A program made the translations under genes and the position numbers. Source: Candidatus Tenebribacter burtonii (GTDB lineage: Bacteria > Cloacimonadota > Cloacimonadia > Cloacimonadales > TCS61). From it: a stretch of 42,249 bases of DNA. The DNA is taken from assembly GCA_030765625.1 (NCBI GenBank), contig JAVCCF010000009.1:1-42249 (forward strand), read 5' to 3'. Position 1 is the first letter of the stretch. Every line of letters begins with the position of its first letter. The notes beneath the pieces are model-generated. The model was not told where the DNA came from. It searched no databases and was given only the letters and a program-made list of their open reading frames with translations. Positions 1 through 9,800 of this stretch are shown piece after piece.

Positions 1-2
1 AA

Positions 3-884
3 TTAGGTCTGGGTTATGAAGTGCTACGGAAGATAAAACCGGATCTTATCTATGCTGCATCATCCGGTTTCGGGCATACAGGAGCTGAGTCAAAAAAACC
101 TGCATATGATCTTATTGCTCAAGCTAGAGGTGGTATAATGAGCATAACCGGCTGGCCGGAAACTCCTCCTACTAGAGTTGGCATGTCTACTGGCGATATA
201 ACAGCTGGTATGTTCACAGCAATTGGGATTTGCACTGCCCTTTTTCATAAAGAGAAAACCGGTAAAGGACAAAAGATCGATGTGGCAATGCTGGATTGCC
301 AGGTCGCCATATTGGAAAATGCTCTTGCTCGTTATCAAGTTGATGGCATATCTCCCACACCGATCGGTAATCGTCATCCTACTGTCAGTCCTTTCCAGGC
401 ATTTATGGCTAAAGATGATTATTTCATCCTCCCAATTGGGAATGATAATCTCTGGAAGAAATTTTGTAGTGCAGTAGGTAAAGAGGAGTGGGGCAATGAC
501 ACTAGATTTATAACTAATGCTGACAGAAATGACAATCAAGCAATTTTAATTCCTCTACTCGAAAAGCTATTCTTAACTAAAAATGCTTCCGAATGGGTTG
601 AACTCATCGAAGGATACGGCGTGCCCAGCTGTCTTATAAGCAATATTGAAAAAGTTATGAATGACAAGCAGGTACACGCCCGAAATATGATCGTAGACGT
701 GGATGATGATAAAGCCAGTACAATAAAAGTAGCCGGGAATCCTATCAAGATGACATCAATCCCAGAGGAGAAAAACCGTGGTCCCGCACCAAAACTGGGC
801 GAGCATTCTTTTGAGATTCTAGGAAAGTATTTGGGTTTTGATGAAAATAAGTTGAGGCAATTGAAAGAAGATAGTGTGATATAG
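3..884 (+). CDS. CoA-transferase family III (CaiB/BaiF), 5'-truncated by window edge
   Basis: Probably moves CoA between an acyl-CoA and a free carboxylic acid in the cytoplasm. The reading frame is open to the window edge, and the residues before the first GTG (LGLGYEVLRKIKP) already belong to the family, so the true start lies outside the window. Family features visible: DLIYAASSGFGHTG, then the stretch around STGDITAGMFTAIG, whose Asp matches the position of the catalytic Asp of formyl-CoA transferase. KTGKGQKIDVAMLD and a C-terminal segment with GEHSFEIL follow. About 294 residues are present. Family members are usually near 400, so roughly the first 100 are missing. The stop codon directly abuts the ATG of the next gene, so the two are very likely cotranscribed. 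The substrate cannot be read from the sequence. Confidence 0.88.
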   Translation, partial: LGLGYEVLRKIKPDLIYAASSGFGHTGAESKKPAYDLIAQARGGIMSITGWPETPPTRVGMSTGDITAGMFTAIGICTALFHKEKTGKGQKIDVAMLDCQVAILENALARYQVDGISPTPIGNRHPTVSPFQAFMAKDDYFILPIGNDNLWKKFCSAVGKEEWGNDTRFITNADRNDNQAILIPLLEKLFLTKNASEWVELIEGYGVPSCLISNIEKVMNDKQVHARNMIVDVDDDKASTIKVAGNPIKMTSIPEEKNRGPAPKLGEHSFEILGKYLGFDENKLRQLKEDSVI

Positions 885-2171
885 ATGAAATTCATTTCTG
901 AGTGTTCTTTGTCTAAAACTATTTCTCAATTGCATAATAGAGAATTAACTCCGGAAAAATTGATCAATAACCTTTGTGATAAACTGGATAAATGGGATTC
1001 TAAAATAAAAGCATTTCTTCCTGAACCAACCCGACGAGAACGTTTACATCAAGATTTAGAGCTATTATATCAGAAATTCCCAAATGCTAATGAGAGACCG
1101 GTTTTATTTGGTATCCCGATCGGGGTAAAAGATATTTTCCATACTAATGGTTTCGCTACAAGAGCAGGATCGGATCTTCCCCCAGAAGTCTTAAAGGGAA
1201 ATGAATCTGAAGTCATTTCTAAGCTAAAAGAAGCCGCTGCATTGATCATGGGAAAAACTGTTACCACCGAATTTGCATATTTTCATCCTGGAGCCACTTG
1301 CAATCCACATAATTTTAATCATACACCAGGAGGATCGAGTAGTGGTTCGGCAGCAGCAGTTGCAGCAGGTTTCTGTCCCTTAGCACTTGGGACACAGACA
1401 ATCGGTTCAATTTCCAGACCTGCATCTTTTTGTGGAATTATTGGCTTCAAACCAAGTTTTGGTAGAATTCCTACTGCAGGAGTTATCCCATTCTCACAAT
1501 CTGCTGATCATATTGGTTTTTTCACTCAAGATGTGGAAGGAAGCGAAATTGTTTCTTCACTACTATGCGATAACTGGAATAATGATCTTCCTGAAATCGA
1601 AGGAAAACCAATTTTAGGAATTCCCAAAGGAAAGTACTTACAACAAGCTTCATCAGAAATTCTCTCAGGTTTTTATAAAATTATTGATAATTTAAAACAA
1701 CTTGGTTTTATGGTAAAATCAATTAAAATGTTAGATAACATCAATGATGTCAATGATAAACATAAATTAATGAATGCTGCTGAATTCGCTGAAGTGCATG
1801 ATATTTGGTTTAGTAATTATAGAAACAAATATCATCAAGCTTCAATTGATCTAATTGAAATAGGCGGAAGAATTCAATCTAATGTTTTGCATAAAGCAAA
1901 AGAAGGCAGAATCCAGCTTCGAAGTGAGCTGAAACAATTGCAGAAGAAAAACAACATTGATCTTTGGGTATCTCCTGCTGCTGTTACAACTGCTCCTCTA
2001 GGGTTAGAATCCACGGGAGATCCAGCTATGAACTTACCGTGGACTTATGCAGGTGTTCCTACACTATCCCTCCCCTTAGGGCTGTATGATAAACTTCCAT
2101 TTGGAATCCAATTTATCGGAAACTATTATGAAGATGAAATTCTTTACAAACTAATAAAAGACATAGTATGA
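885..2171 (+). CDS. Amidase-signature family hydrolase
   Basis: Cytoplasmic serine amidohydrolase of the amidase-signature family (GatA, fatty-acid amide hydrolase and bacterial amidases). The Ser-cisSer-Lys triad can be placed: Lys82 in GVKDIF, the glycine/serine loop TPGGSSSGSAAAVAAG (cis-Ser about 151), and the nucleophile about Ser175 in GTQTIGSISRPA. The last motif has IGSIS where many relatives have GGSIR. At 428 residues it is slightly short for the family. It starts at the ATG immediately after the stop of the CoA-transferase gene, with no spacer, so translational coupling is likely. No gatB or gatC lies nearby, so a tRNA amidotransferase role is unlikely. Together with the CoA-transferase it suggests turnover of an amide or acyl compound, but the substrate is unknown. 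Confidence 0.85.
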   Translation: MKFISECSLSKTISQLHNRELTPEKLINNLCDKLDKWDSKIKAFLPEPTRRERLHQDLELLYQKFPNANERPVLFGIPIGVKDIFHTNGFATRAGSDLPPEVLKGNESEVISKLKEAAALIMGKTVTTEFAYFHPGATCNPHNFNHTPGGSSSGSAAAVAAGFCPLALGTQTIGSISRPASFCGIIGFKPSFGRIPTAGVIPFSQSADHIGFFTQDVEGSEIVSSLLCDNWNNDLPEIEGKPILGIPKGKYLQQASSEILSGFYKIIDNLKQLGFMVKSIKMLDNINDVNDKHKLMNAAEFAEVHDIWFSNYRNKYHQASIDLIEIGGRIQSNVLHKAKEGRIQLRSELKQLQKKNNIDLWVSPAAVTTAPLGLESTGDPAMNLPWTYAGVPTLSLPLGLYDKLPFGIQFIGNYYEDEILYKLIKDIV

Positions 2172-2366
2172 TTGAAAATTTAATATCGAAAATAAAATCT
2201 TACAAAGAAATTAAGAGAAGAAAATTTCCATGAAATATTTTTTTTCTTGCCAGTGAATTATATTCATTTTCTTTTTGTGATTGATGATGTGTTAATTAAT
2301 TAAATATGGTACTAGTGAATAAATATTCATTAGATTGATGTGTTAAAAAAATGATAAGGAGTTTTT
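2172..2366. other. Intergenic region upstream of uracil permease
   Basis: AT-rich spacer of 195 bp. A strong Shine-Dalgarno (AAGGAG) sits just before the permease ATG. A small inverted repeat (TGAATA-AA-TATTCA) lies about 45 bp upstream of the start. I see no convincing terminator for the amidase gene, and nothing I can identify as a purine or other known riboswitch. A promoter for the permease is expected here but I cannot place it. Confidence 0.4.
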
Positions 2367-3623
2367 ATGAAAGATCTTAACAGCAAAAATTTTGTTCTTG
2401 GGTTTCAGCACATGTTCGTAATGTTTGGTGCTACTGTTTTAGTACCATTGATTACTGGACTTGATGTTGGTGTAACTCTTTTCGCAGCAGGTATTGGAAC
2501 ACTCTTATTTCACGTTCTTACAAAATTTCAGGTACCTGTATTTTTAGGCTCTTCTTTTGCTTTTATTCCAGGGATTATTGCAGTAGCAACGGCTGATGGC
2601 GGTTCATTACCAGAAGCATTAGGTGGAATTGTTATCGCTGGTCTGTTGTATGTGGTTGTAGCTATTATTTTTAAATTTATTGATGTTCGCATATTGCATA
2701 AAATTCTGCCACCGTTTGTTACCGGTCCAATAATCGTTCTTATTGGTTTGATATTGGCTCCGATTGCTATCGCCAATGCAAACGGTTCCTATGCGGCTGA
2801 TATTGTGGAAAAAATTGGTGTTAATGGTTGCTGGCTTGTTGCGTTATTTACTTTTGCTGTTGCAGTTTTTGTTAAAGTCTTCTTTGAAAAAGTAGGAGCA
2901 AAATTATTATCAATGCTCCCTGTTCTTATTGCTCTTATTGCAGGATATATATTTGCAATTATACTTGGAATTGTAGATTTCTCAGCTGTACACAACGCTG
3001 CCTGGTTTGGTTTACCAAAATTTTCTTTACCAGTATTTTCCACACGCTCAATATCAATAATCGTGCCAATAGCAATTGTTACTATTGTTGAACACTTTGG
3101 TGATGTTCTCGCTATAGGTAATGTGGTTGGAAAAGACTTTATAAAAGAACCAGGTATTCATAGAACTTTATTAGGTGATGGACTTGCCACATCTTTGTCC
3201 GCTATGATCGGTGGACCTGCTAATACAACTTATAGCGAGAATACTGGTGCTGTTGCTCTTACAGGAGTTTTCAATCCAATCATCATGAGAATCGCTGCTG
3301 TATTTGCTATAGTACTTTCTTTTGTGCCTAAATTCACAGTAATAATTGAAACTATTCCTGGTCCGGTTATTGGTGGAATCTCTATTCTTCTGTTCGGTAT
3401 GATCTCATCTATCGGTATTAAGAATATGGTTGATAATAAAGTAGATTTCACAAATGCAAAGATACTGATGATAAGTGCTGCAATGCTTGTTCTGGGATTA
3501 GGTGGAGCTAAATTCGCTTTTGGTAATTTCCAATTAGAAGGTTTAGGCCTTGCTGCTATTGTTGGTGTTCTTCTTAATCTGATTTTAAATTTCAACGAGA
3601 TTAAAAAGAAAGAAGTAGAATAG
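2367..3623 (+). CDS. uraA: NCS2-family uracil/xanthine permease (UraA-like)
   Basis: Inner-membrane nucleobase:cation symporter. The 418-residue length and hydrophobic pattern fit the 14-helix NCS2 fold (E. coli UraA, 429 residues). The N-terminus LGFQHMFVMFGATVLVPLIT is characteristic. The two NCS2 signature regions are present: VEHFGDVLAIGNVVG, with Glu242 aligning with the substrate-binding Glu241 of E. coli UraA, and GGPANTTYSENTGAVALTGV, with Glu291 aligning with Glu290. The start ATG has an AAGGAG ribosome site at ideal spacing. It is a single-gene transcription unit ended by a strong terminator. Uracil is the most likely substrate; xanthine cannot be excluded from sequence alone. Confidence 0.93.
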   Translation: MKDLNSKNFVLGFQHMFVMFGATVLVPLITGLDVGVTLFAAGIGTLLFHVLTKFQVPVFLGSSFAFIPGIIAVATADGGSLPEALGGIVIAGLLYVVVAIIFKFIDVRILHKILPPFVTGPIIVLIGLILAPIAIANANGSYAADIVEKIGVNGCWLVALFTFAVAVFVKVFFEKVGAKLLSMLPVLIALIAGYIFAIILGIVDFSAVHNAAWFGLPKFSLPVFSTRSISIIVPIAIVTIVEHFGDVLAIGNVVGKDFIKEPGIHRTLLGDGLATSLSAMIGGPANTTYSENTGAVALTGVFNPIIMRIAAVFAIVLSFVPKFTVIIETIPGPVIGGISILLFGMISSIGIKNMVDNKVDFTNAKILMISAAMLVLGLGGAKFAFGNFQLEGLGLAAIVGVLLNLILNFNEIKKKEVE

Positions 3624-3641
3624 ATTAACTATATACTTTAT

Positions 3642-3676
3642 AAGCCATTTCCATAAATGGAAATGGCTTTTTTTAT
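3642..3676 (+). terminator. Rho-independent terminator after the uracil permease
   Basis: Perfect 12-bp stem AAGCCATTTCCA / TGGAAATGGCTT (3642-3653 with 3658-3669), loop TAAA, followed by a run of seven T. It lies about 20 bp after the permease stop codon. Confidence 0.95.
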
Positions 3677-3930
3677 TATAGAAGTAATCCATTAGATCAA
3701 AACGTTGTTTAAAATTACCTTTTGTTTGTTGTATAACTATTTGATAATGTAGAGAGGTAAGATGACCTATAAAAAATCGGACAGAATGTTATTTATAATT
3801 TTTCCAAAGGTGGTAATTCATACACTTAGGAATGATCTATTAAAGTAGAACATCTCATAAAAGTGGTTACAGCGTCGTAAAAACAACAAATTATAGCGGA
3901 TTAAATAATTTTATTCAAGTCTTACACTAA
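3677..3930. other. Gene-free spacer between convergent units
   Basis: About 250 bp between two facing terminators. I find no ORF, RNA gene or clear repeat. The base composition is the same as the surroundings. Confidence 0.5.
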
Positions 3931-3958
3931 ATAAAAAAGGGTAGATATTAATCTACCC
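3931..3958 (-). terminator. Terminator of the giant-protein/PorV/PorE operon
   Basis: Stem GGGTAGAT / ATCTACCC (3939-3946 with 3951-3958) with loop ATTA. On the minus strand the hairpin is followed by TTTTTTATTT. It lies about 86 bp beyond the stop of the PorE-like gene. Confidence 0.9.
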
Positions 3959-4044
3959 TGATATTTAAAGAGTATAAAACAATTCCAATAAATATAACTA
4001 ATTATTTAACACTATTGAAAATTAATCAATTATTTATTTACTTA

Positions 4045-5829
4045 TTAATCAGTGTTTTCAAGTACTTTCATTTCAACTCTACGATTTAGAGCTCTTCCTT
4101 CTTCAGTTGCATTATCAGCTATTGGTTTCTTTTCTCCATAACCTTCTGTGATAAAGGATTCTGTATCAATGCCCTTATTAACCAAATACTCAACTACAGC
4201 ATCAGCTCTCCGCTGTGACAATCCCTGATTATATTGATTTGAACCGATACTATCAGTGTGACCACTTATCTCAACTTTTAAACCTGGATTTGATATAAAA
4301 GTTTCATACAACAAATCTAATGTTTTAAAAGATTCTTTTAATAAAACTGTTTTGTTAAAATCAAAATAAATATTGTCTATAATGATTTCTTTCTCAATGA
4401 TCAACTCAGAAAGTAGTATGTTATGCTCTATTTCATCTTGAGTTTCTACTGGAATAGCACCCGATGTAGTCATGTATTTTCCCATTGAAATTTTATATTC
4501 ATACAATCTATCTTTAACTGCAAGTATTTCAAAAGAACCATCTTCTTTGGAGACAATATTACTTCTCATCTTTTCGTTCTCTAATTCAAAAGTAAAACTA
4601 ATTGTTGCTTGAACAGGATTTCTTTCAGGAGAATCATCTGTAACAAGACCATAAATCTTACATCTCTCCATTAGTTCCGGTTCTTCTAATTTCTTTTCAA
4701 GGTTGAAGAAATAGATATCCTCAAAGCCTTTTCCACCTATACGATCAGATGAAAGATATCCTTTTTGAGAATATTCATCTTTAAAGAAATAGCGATCGTT
4801 ACGTACTGAATTGATATGTATCCCAAGATTTTCTGATAAAGACCATTCATCTAATTTATCACCAATATTACTTTTGAAAATATCCAACTTTCCTAATCCA
4901 GGATGACCATCTGAGGCAAAATATAAAGTTTTACCATCAAAAAAAGGTGTTTGTTCATTTCTATCTGTGTTTATGTTAGATCCCAAATTAAGTGGTTCTG
5001 ACCACACACCATTATTCATAGTTGATACATAAATATCCAAACCACCTAAACCTCCAACACGATCACTTACAAAAAATAATAACCCATCATCTTCATACAA
5101 GAAAGGTTGTATTTCAATTCCTTCAGTATTGATCACTTCAATTAATTCAGGAACAGACCAGGCATCATTCTCTTTCACACGTAAAAAGATTGCGCCATTG
5201 TTATTATCATCAAAGTTTCCAAAAACATAAACTGTTTTGTTGTCATCTGAAATAGAACTGAAAGAATCATTAATATCAGATGATAAGTCTTCAGCAATAT
5301 AACTTTCTTGCCAGTAACTATTAACATTTTCAGAAATCCAGATGTTGTTCATTTTCAAATCTGCAGGACGTGCAGAAGTGAAATATAGCATTCTTCCATT
5401 TTCAGCTATCACAGGTGCAAAATCAGAATACTCGCTATTAATGTTTCCACCCAATTTACCCAGCGAATGCAGTGTGTTATTTTTTGAAGACAAATAAATT
5501 CCCTTCCTGATAATATTTAGCATATTCTTTATCTCTTGCGATTGAGATCCAAATTCATATTCTGTAAATATCTTTAATTGCTCATAAGCAAGTTCATACT
5601 TTTGCTGTGCTAAATAAGTTTTACCTAACCAATAATGATATTGTGGGTTCGTAACATAATCCTCATTGGAAAGATCATTCTGTACTGCAGAAATCAATAA
5701 ATCTTCTGCTAATTTATAATTACCTCTTTCATAAAATTCAATTGCTTCATTTACTCTTGTTTCATTAATGCTAAAAAGAGTAGAAATTATTATTGTTATA
5801 AAAGTAATTATCAATAAATATCTTTTCAT
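4045..5829 (-). CDS. PorE-like TPR / beta-propeller / OmpA_C periplasmic protein
   Basis: 594 residues from the ATG at 5829. A GTG at 5841 is in frame, but the GAGGGG ribosome site lies between the two, favouring the ATG. Order of parts: signal peptide (1-20, no lipobox Cys); TPR-like helices (24-105); about five PD40-type blades (about 130-378) with repeats such as LYFTSARP, LFFVSDRVGGLGGLDIY, LYFASDGHPGLGKLDIF and GYLSSDRIGGKGFEDIY; a carboxypeptidase-regulatory-like beta domain (388-470); and an OmpA_C peptidoglycan-binding domain (478-590) with ISGHTDSIG, LSQRRADAV, TEGYGE and NRRVE. This order matches PorE of the Porphyromonas T9SS, although PorE is a lipoprotein. It is last in the operon after the giant gene and the PorV-like gene. 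It likely anchors a surface complex to peptidoglycan. A generic OmpA/PD40 protein is the alternative. Confidence 0.88.
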   Translation of the reverse strand: MKRYLLIITFITIIISTLFSINETRVNEAIEFYERGNYKLAEDLLISAVQNDLSNEDYVTNPQYHYWLGKTYLAQQKYELAYEQLKIFTEYEFGSQSQEIKNMLNIIRKGIYLSSKNNTLHSLGKLGGNINSEYSDFAPVIAENGRMLYFTSARPADLKMNNIWISENVNSYWQESYIAEDLSSDINDSFSSISDDNKTVYVFGNFDDNNNGAIFLRVKENDAWSVPELIEVINTEGIEIQPFLYEDDGLLFFVSDRVGGLGGLDIYVSTMNNGVWSEPLNLGSNINTDRNEQTPFFDGKTLYFASDGHPGLGKLDIFKSNIGDKLDEWSLSENLGIHINSVRNDRYFFKDEYSQKGYLSSDRIGGKGFEDIYFFNLEKKLEEPELMERCKIYGLVTDDSPERNPVQATISFTFELENEKMRSNIVSKEDGSFEILAVKDRLYEYKISMGKYMTTSGAIPVETQDEIEHNILLSELIIEKEIIIDNIYFDFNKTVLLKESFKTLDLLYETFISNPGLKVEISGHTDSIGSNQYNQGLSQRRADAVVEYLVNKGIDTESFITEGYGEKKPIADNATEEGRALNRRVEMKVLENTD

Positions 5830-5866
5830 ATTACCCCTCACTTAGTTGTGTAAACAATTGATTTTA

Positions 5867-6826
5867 TCAAAACCTAAAGATTATTTCAAATCTATGAGAA
5901 TCTCGCGACTCTAATAAATCATCTTTTTTTGCTCCATAAGCATAATTTGCTTCTATAATTTTATATCGCAAACCAAATCCAGCAGTAACAGCTCCATCAT
6001 TTACACCAATACGTACTCCACCTTGTGCATTTGAGAGAACATTGTCCCATGATGATTTTTCTTCGGTTTCAATTCCAGCTAATGTTGAACTTACTTCTAC
6101 ATCTTCTCCGATACCGACCCAATATTCTGCACCAGCACAAAAGATAATATCTTCGTCATGCTGCTCCCTTTTAATATCAGAAGTTAAGGTTACTCCATAA
6201 ACAGGATGTATTGCAGCTCCAGCAGTAAATTGAGTTGGTACAGTATCACCAACATATTTTGAATATATGTCTCTAAACATTGCTCCAAAACTTAAATACT
6301 GGTTTAAATCGTAAATAATTCCAATGTCTGAGCCAAAACCAGTTTCAGAATCATCATTGATAGATGAGATAAAAGCTTTTGCGGTAACTCCTATTTTAAT
6401 TTTAGGAGAATCGTAAGCATAGCTTAATCCAATATTATGTTCATAATTACCGAAGGTTCCCACAAAAAGATTATTTTCATCATATCCTTGAAAATCATCA
6501 ACATTTGCATTATTCCAGCTCACAGCTGCATATCCATTTGGTAATCTAAACCCTAAGGCAACAAAATTATACGTTGTGCCAAAATCCTGAATATCAGTTA
6601 TCATAGATCCAAATTCAAATGTTTTCAATCTTGCTAAACCAGCCGGGTTCCAATATGTTGCAGATATGTTATCAATACTTGCAACCCCAGTTCCTCCCAT
6701 CGCCATTGCTTTCGCCCCAGTACCTATTCTTGAATACGCAACTGCAGAATTATTTTCTGCAAATAATAAACCAGATAGACATAGAGTTAACAATACCAGA
6801 GTAAAAATTTTCATTCCTTTATTCAT
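5867..6826 (-). CDS. PorV/PorQ-like (UPF0164) outer-membrane beta-barrel
   Basis: 319-residue predicted outer-membrane barrel of the FadL-like PorV/PorQ group. The ATG at 6826 is chosen because the GGAGG site overlaps an earlier in-frame ATG at 6838. Signal peptide 1-23, cut after LLFA. The family signature follows: SRIGTGAKAMAMGGTGVAS and ATYWNPAGLA (about 32-65). After it come alternating amphipathic strands and a C-terminus ending in Phe (HRFEIIFRF), typical of barrel proteins. In T9SS, PorV carries the sorting domain of cargo from the translocon to the attachment complex. Here it sits between a giant sorting-domain protein and a PorE-like protein, which supports a role in exporting or anchoring that giant. 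It is shorter than P. gingivalis PorV (391), so PorQ or another UPF0164 role is possible. Confidence 0.85.
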   Translation of the reverse strand: MNKGMKIFTLVLLTLCLSGLLFAENNSAVAYSRIGTGAKAMAMGGTGVASIDNISATYWNPAGLARLKTFEFGSMITDIQDFGTTYNFVALGFRLPNGYAAVSWNNANVDDFQGYDENNLFVGTFGNYEHNIGLSYAYDSPKIKIGVTAKAFISSINDDSETGFGSDIGIIYDLNQYLSFGAMFRDIYSKYVGDTVPTQFTAGAAIHPVYGVTLTSDIKREQHDEDIIFCAGAEYWVGIGEDVEVSSTLAGIETEEKSSWDNVLSNAQGGVRIGVNDGAVTAGFGLRYKIIEANYAYGAKKDDLLESRDSHRFEIIFRF

Positions 6827-6845
6827 TTTATCCTCCATAAATATT

Positions 6846-6869
6846 GCAGAGGGGGTTTCCCCCCTCCGC
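6846..6869 (-). promoter_or_regulatory. GC-rich hairpin between the giant gene and the PorV-like gene
   Basis: GAGGGGG / CCCCCTC stem (6849-6855 with 6860-6866), extended by two G-C pairs across one A-C mismatch, in an otherwise AT-rich spacer. It lies 8 bp beyond the giant gene's stop and about 20 bp before the next ribosome site. There is no T-run after it on the minus strand, so it is not a standard terminator. It could mark the 3' end of the giant message or reduce read-through. Confidence 0.6.
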
Positions 6870-6876
6870 TAATTAG

Positions 6877-9800
6877 TTATTGTATAGCTACTTTTACTAT
6901 TTTTATGTAATCTTGATGACCATTATTTACTGTGATTCGAGCGAAGTAAGCACCCCTTGCTAATTTTGTACCATCATTTGTTTTGCAATCCCATGCTATA
7001 GCATTATCTGATGTTCCATTAAGGGTTCTTACTAATTTACCTGAGAAATCAAAGATCTGAATACTGATATTCGCAGTATTAAGATTTCTTAATCCAGAAT
7101 TAGCCCAGACCATTGCAAATGTCCCACTGTTACCAGCTTGTACTGGATTTGGATAGAAGTGTGCACTAGTTAAAACTGCATCTACTAATATTATTTCCTC
7201 ATTCACAGTAAATGTCCAAATAATTACTTCTTCATTTGATACATTATCTACAGCTGTTAACTTAATTGTATGATTACCAGCGCCAAAATAACCATTATAG
7301 GTCATCATATTTGCTGTAATCGCAATTAAAGGATCGTCATTCGAAATTATCACGCCATCAATTATTAGTTCAAGTCCACTTAAATTGATACCTGCAACAG
7401 CATCTTCGAAAGTAGCTTTGATCTCTACATTAACCTGTTCATCTCCACCAAGATCAACTTCATAACCAATTTCAGGAGAAATGATCGTAAGTAGTGGAGC
7501 TAAGTCATCGATAGTATAAGATTGACTAACTGTTACGTTACTACCGAATTCATCAATTACAGATAATTCATATCTTAAACCAATATCACCATCAAGATTA
7601 GTAGGAATAGAGCTATATGTTATACCTGTAATGGTTTCAACAAAAGCTACATCCCCTTCCACAAGTTGCTCAGCTAATTGACCTTCTTCAAGATATGTTC
7701 TGTATATATTCAAGCTGATATCCGTAATTTCTACACTTGGAACTTCTACTATTTCAGCATCAAATACTAATGTATGCCCTGGATTGTAGATATTTCCAAA
7801 TGTATACATTTCACTTGAAATGCCCAGGATATTCACAGATGGTGCAGGCGCATTAATATTAAATGATAATGTTTCAATCGCCTGGTTTCCAACTTTATCC
7901 ATAACCGTTAACATGATGTCATACAAACCATATTGAAGATCACTAACATTTGTATTAATTGATAGTACATCTTCTCCTGTTGTAATTATAGTGAATTCTC
8001 CTGATGGATCGGTAATTTTTAATTCTGCAGACATTATACCTGATCCAGCATTTCTATCCCTTGCAATCACGTTATCTGTGAAGTTTGCTAATACTGATAC
8101 TACTTCACCAATATTGAACTCTTCCCCATCTTCCGGAGATACAAATGTAATCACAGGTGATAGAGTATCTATACCATAAGACTGGTTAGATTCAGATGTA
8201 TTACCCCAGATATTCGTAGCGAATACCTGTAATCTAACAGCTGTCTGACCTTCAGGAATAATTCCAGCATTCAATACGATCTCATAAATTCCATCTTCAT
8301 TAGGAGACACTGTGGTTGGTCCTTGTATCACCATGTTATCTGGCTCGCAGTATATATTTGCAACAACACCATCAAATGCTAATGTCCCTTCTGGGATAGT
8401 AGCAACAGTGAAGGAAAGAGTGTTAGCATTTTGAGCATTTAACCACCAACCAGCATTCGGTTCAATGAATTGAGCTGTAGGTGCCGGTGCGATTACAACA
8501 AATGTTATAGCTTCTGCTGAAACATTACCAACTTTATCTGTTACTACAAGATTAACATTGTAAGTTCCATATGCAAGATCATTAACATTTGTATTAATTA
8601 ATAGTACATCTTCACCAGTTGTTACAACTGTTGGTTCTCCTGATGGATCGGTAATTGTTAATACGGCAGACAATATACCTGATCCAACATTTCTATCAGT
8701 CTCACTTATGTTATCTGTGAAGGTTACTAATACTGATACTACTTCAACAATATTAAATTCTTCACCATCTTCCGGAGTTACAAATGTAATCTCAGGAGAT
8801 TGTATATCTACACTGTAAGCCTGACTGTTAGTTGATGTAGCTCCATATACATTAGTCGCTACAACTTCTAATGTAACTCCTGCGCATTCTTCTGGTATAG
8901 TTGCTCCTAAGAACACCTCGTAATCATTACCACTTACAGGTTCTAATGTTTGTGGTCCTTGAAGTACATCACCAGATGGTACAGCATAGAATGTTACCAC
9001 TACCTCATCTATCTCTACAGGATTAGTCACTGTAAAGGTAAATGCCTCATTCATTGCAGGACTGAACCACCAGCCACCATTTAACTCATTAAAGGTAACT
9101 GTTGGTACTGGTGTGATCACAACAAATGTTATAGCTTCTGCTGAAACATTACCAACTTTATCTGTTACTACAAGATTAACATTGTAAGTTCCATATTCTA
9201 GATCTTCTACAAGTAACTCGATTGATTGTGAGTCTTCACCAGTTGTTACAACTGTTGGTACTCCTGATGGATCGGTAACTGTTAATACGGCAGACAATAT
9301 ACCTGATCCAACATTTCTATCAGTCTCACTTATGTTATCTGTGAAGTTTGCTAATACTGATACTACTTCAGCAATATTAAATTCTTCACCATTTTCCGGA
9401 GTTACAAATGTAATCTCAGGAGATTGTATATCTACACTGTAAGCCTGACTGTTAGTTGATGTAGCTCCATATATATTAGTCGCTACAACTTCTAATGTAA
9501 CTCCTGCGCATTCTTCTGGTATGGTTGCTCCTAAGAACACCTCATAATCAGTACCACTTACAGGTTCTAATGTTTGTGGACCTTGAAGTATATCACCTGA
9601 TGGTACACCATAGAATGTTACTACAACTTCATCTATCTCTACAGGATTTGTTACTGTAAAGGTGAATGCTTCATTCATTGCAGGATTGAACCACCAGCCA
9701 CCATTTAATTCATTAAAGATAACTGTTGGTAGTGGTGTGATCACTACAAATGTTATTGCCTCTACTGAAACATTACCAACTTTATCTGTTACTATAAGAT

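Noticed and set aside
2244-2270. TTCTTGCCAGT motif upstream of the permease, repeated upstream of the TolC-like gene (about 35606) as a possible shared promoter
   Set aside because: A very similar stretch occurs inside the PorE-like coding region (about 5304-5326). No -10 box fits at 16-18 bp before the TolC start, and the match level is plausible by chance in AT-rich DNA.
2172-2366. Purine or other riboswitch upstream of the nucleobase permease
   Set aside because: I could not find the conserved core or a pairing three-way junction. Only a small AT-rich hairpin is present.
3677-3930. Possible insertion-sequence remnant between the two facing terminators
   Set aside because: No frame shows a recognisable transposase segment, and there are no terminal inverted repeats or target duplications.
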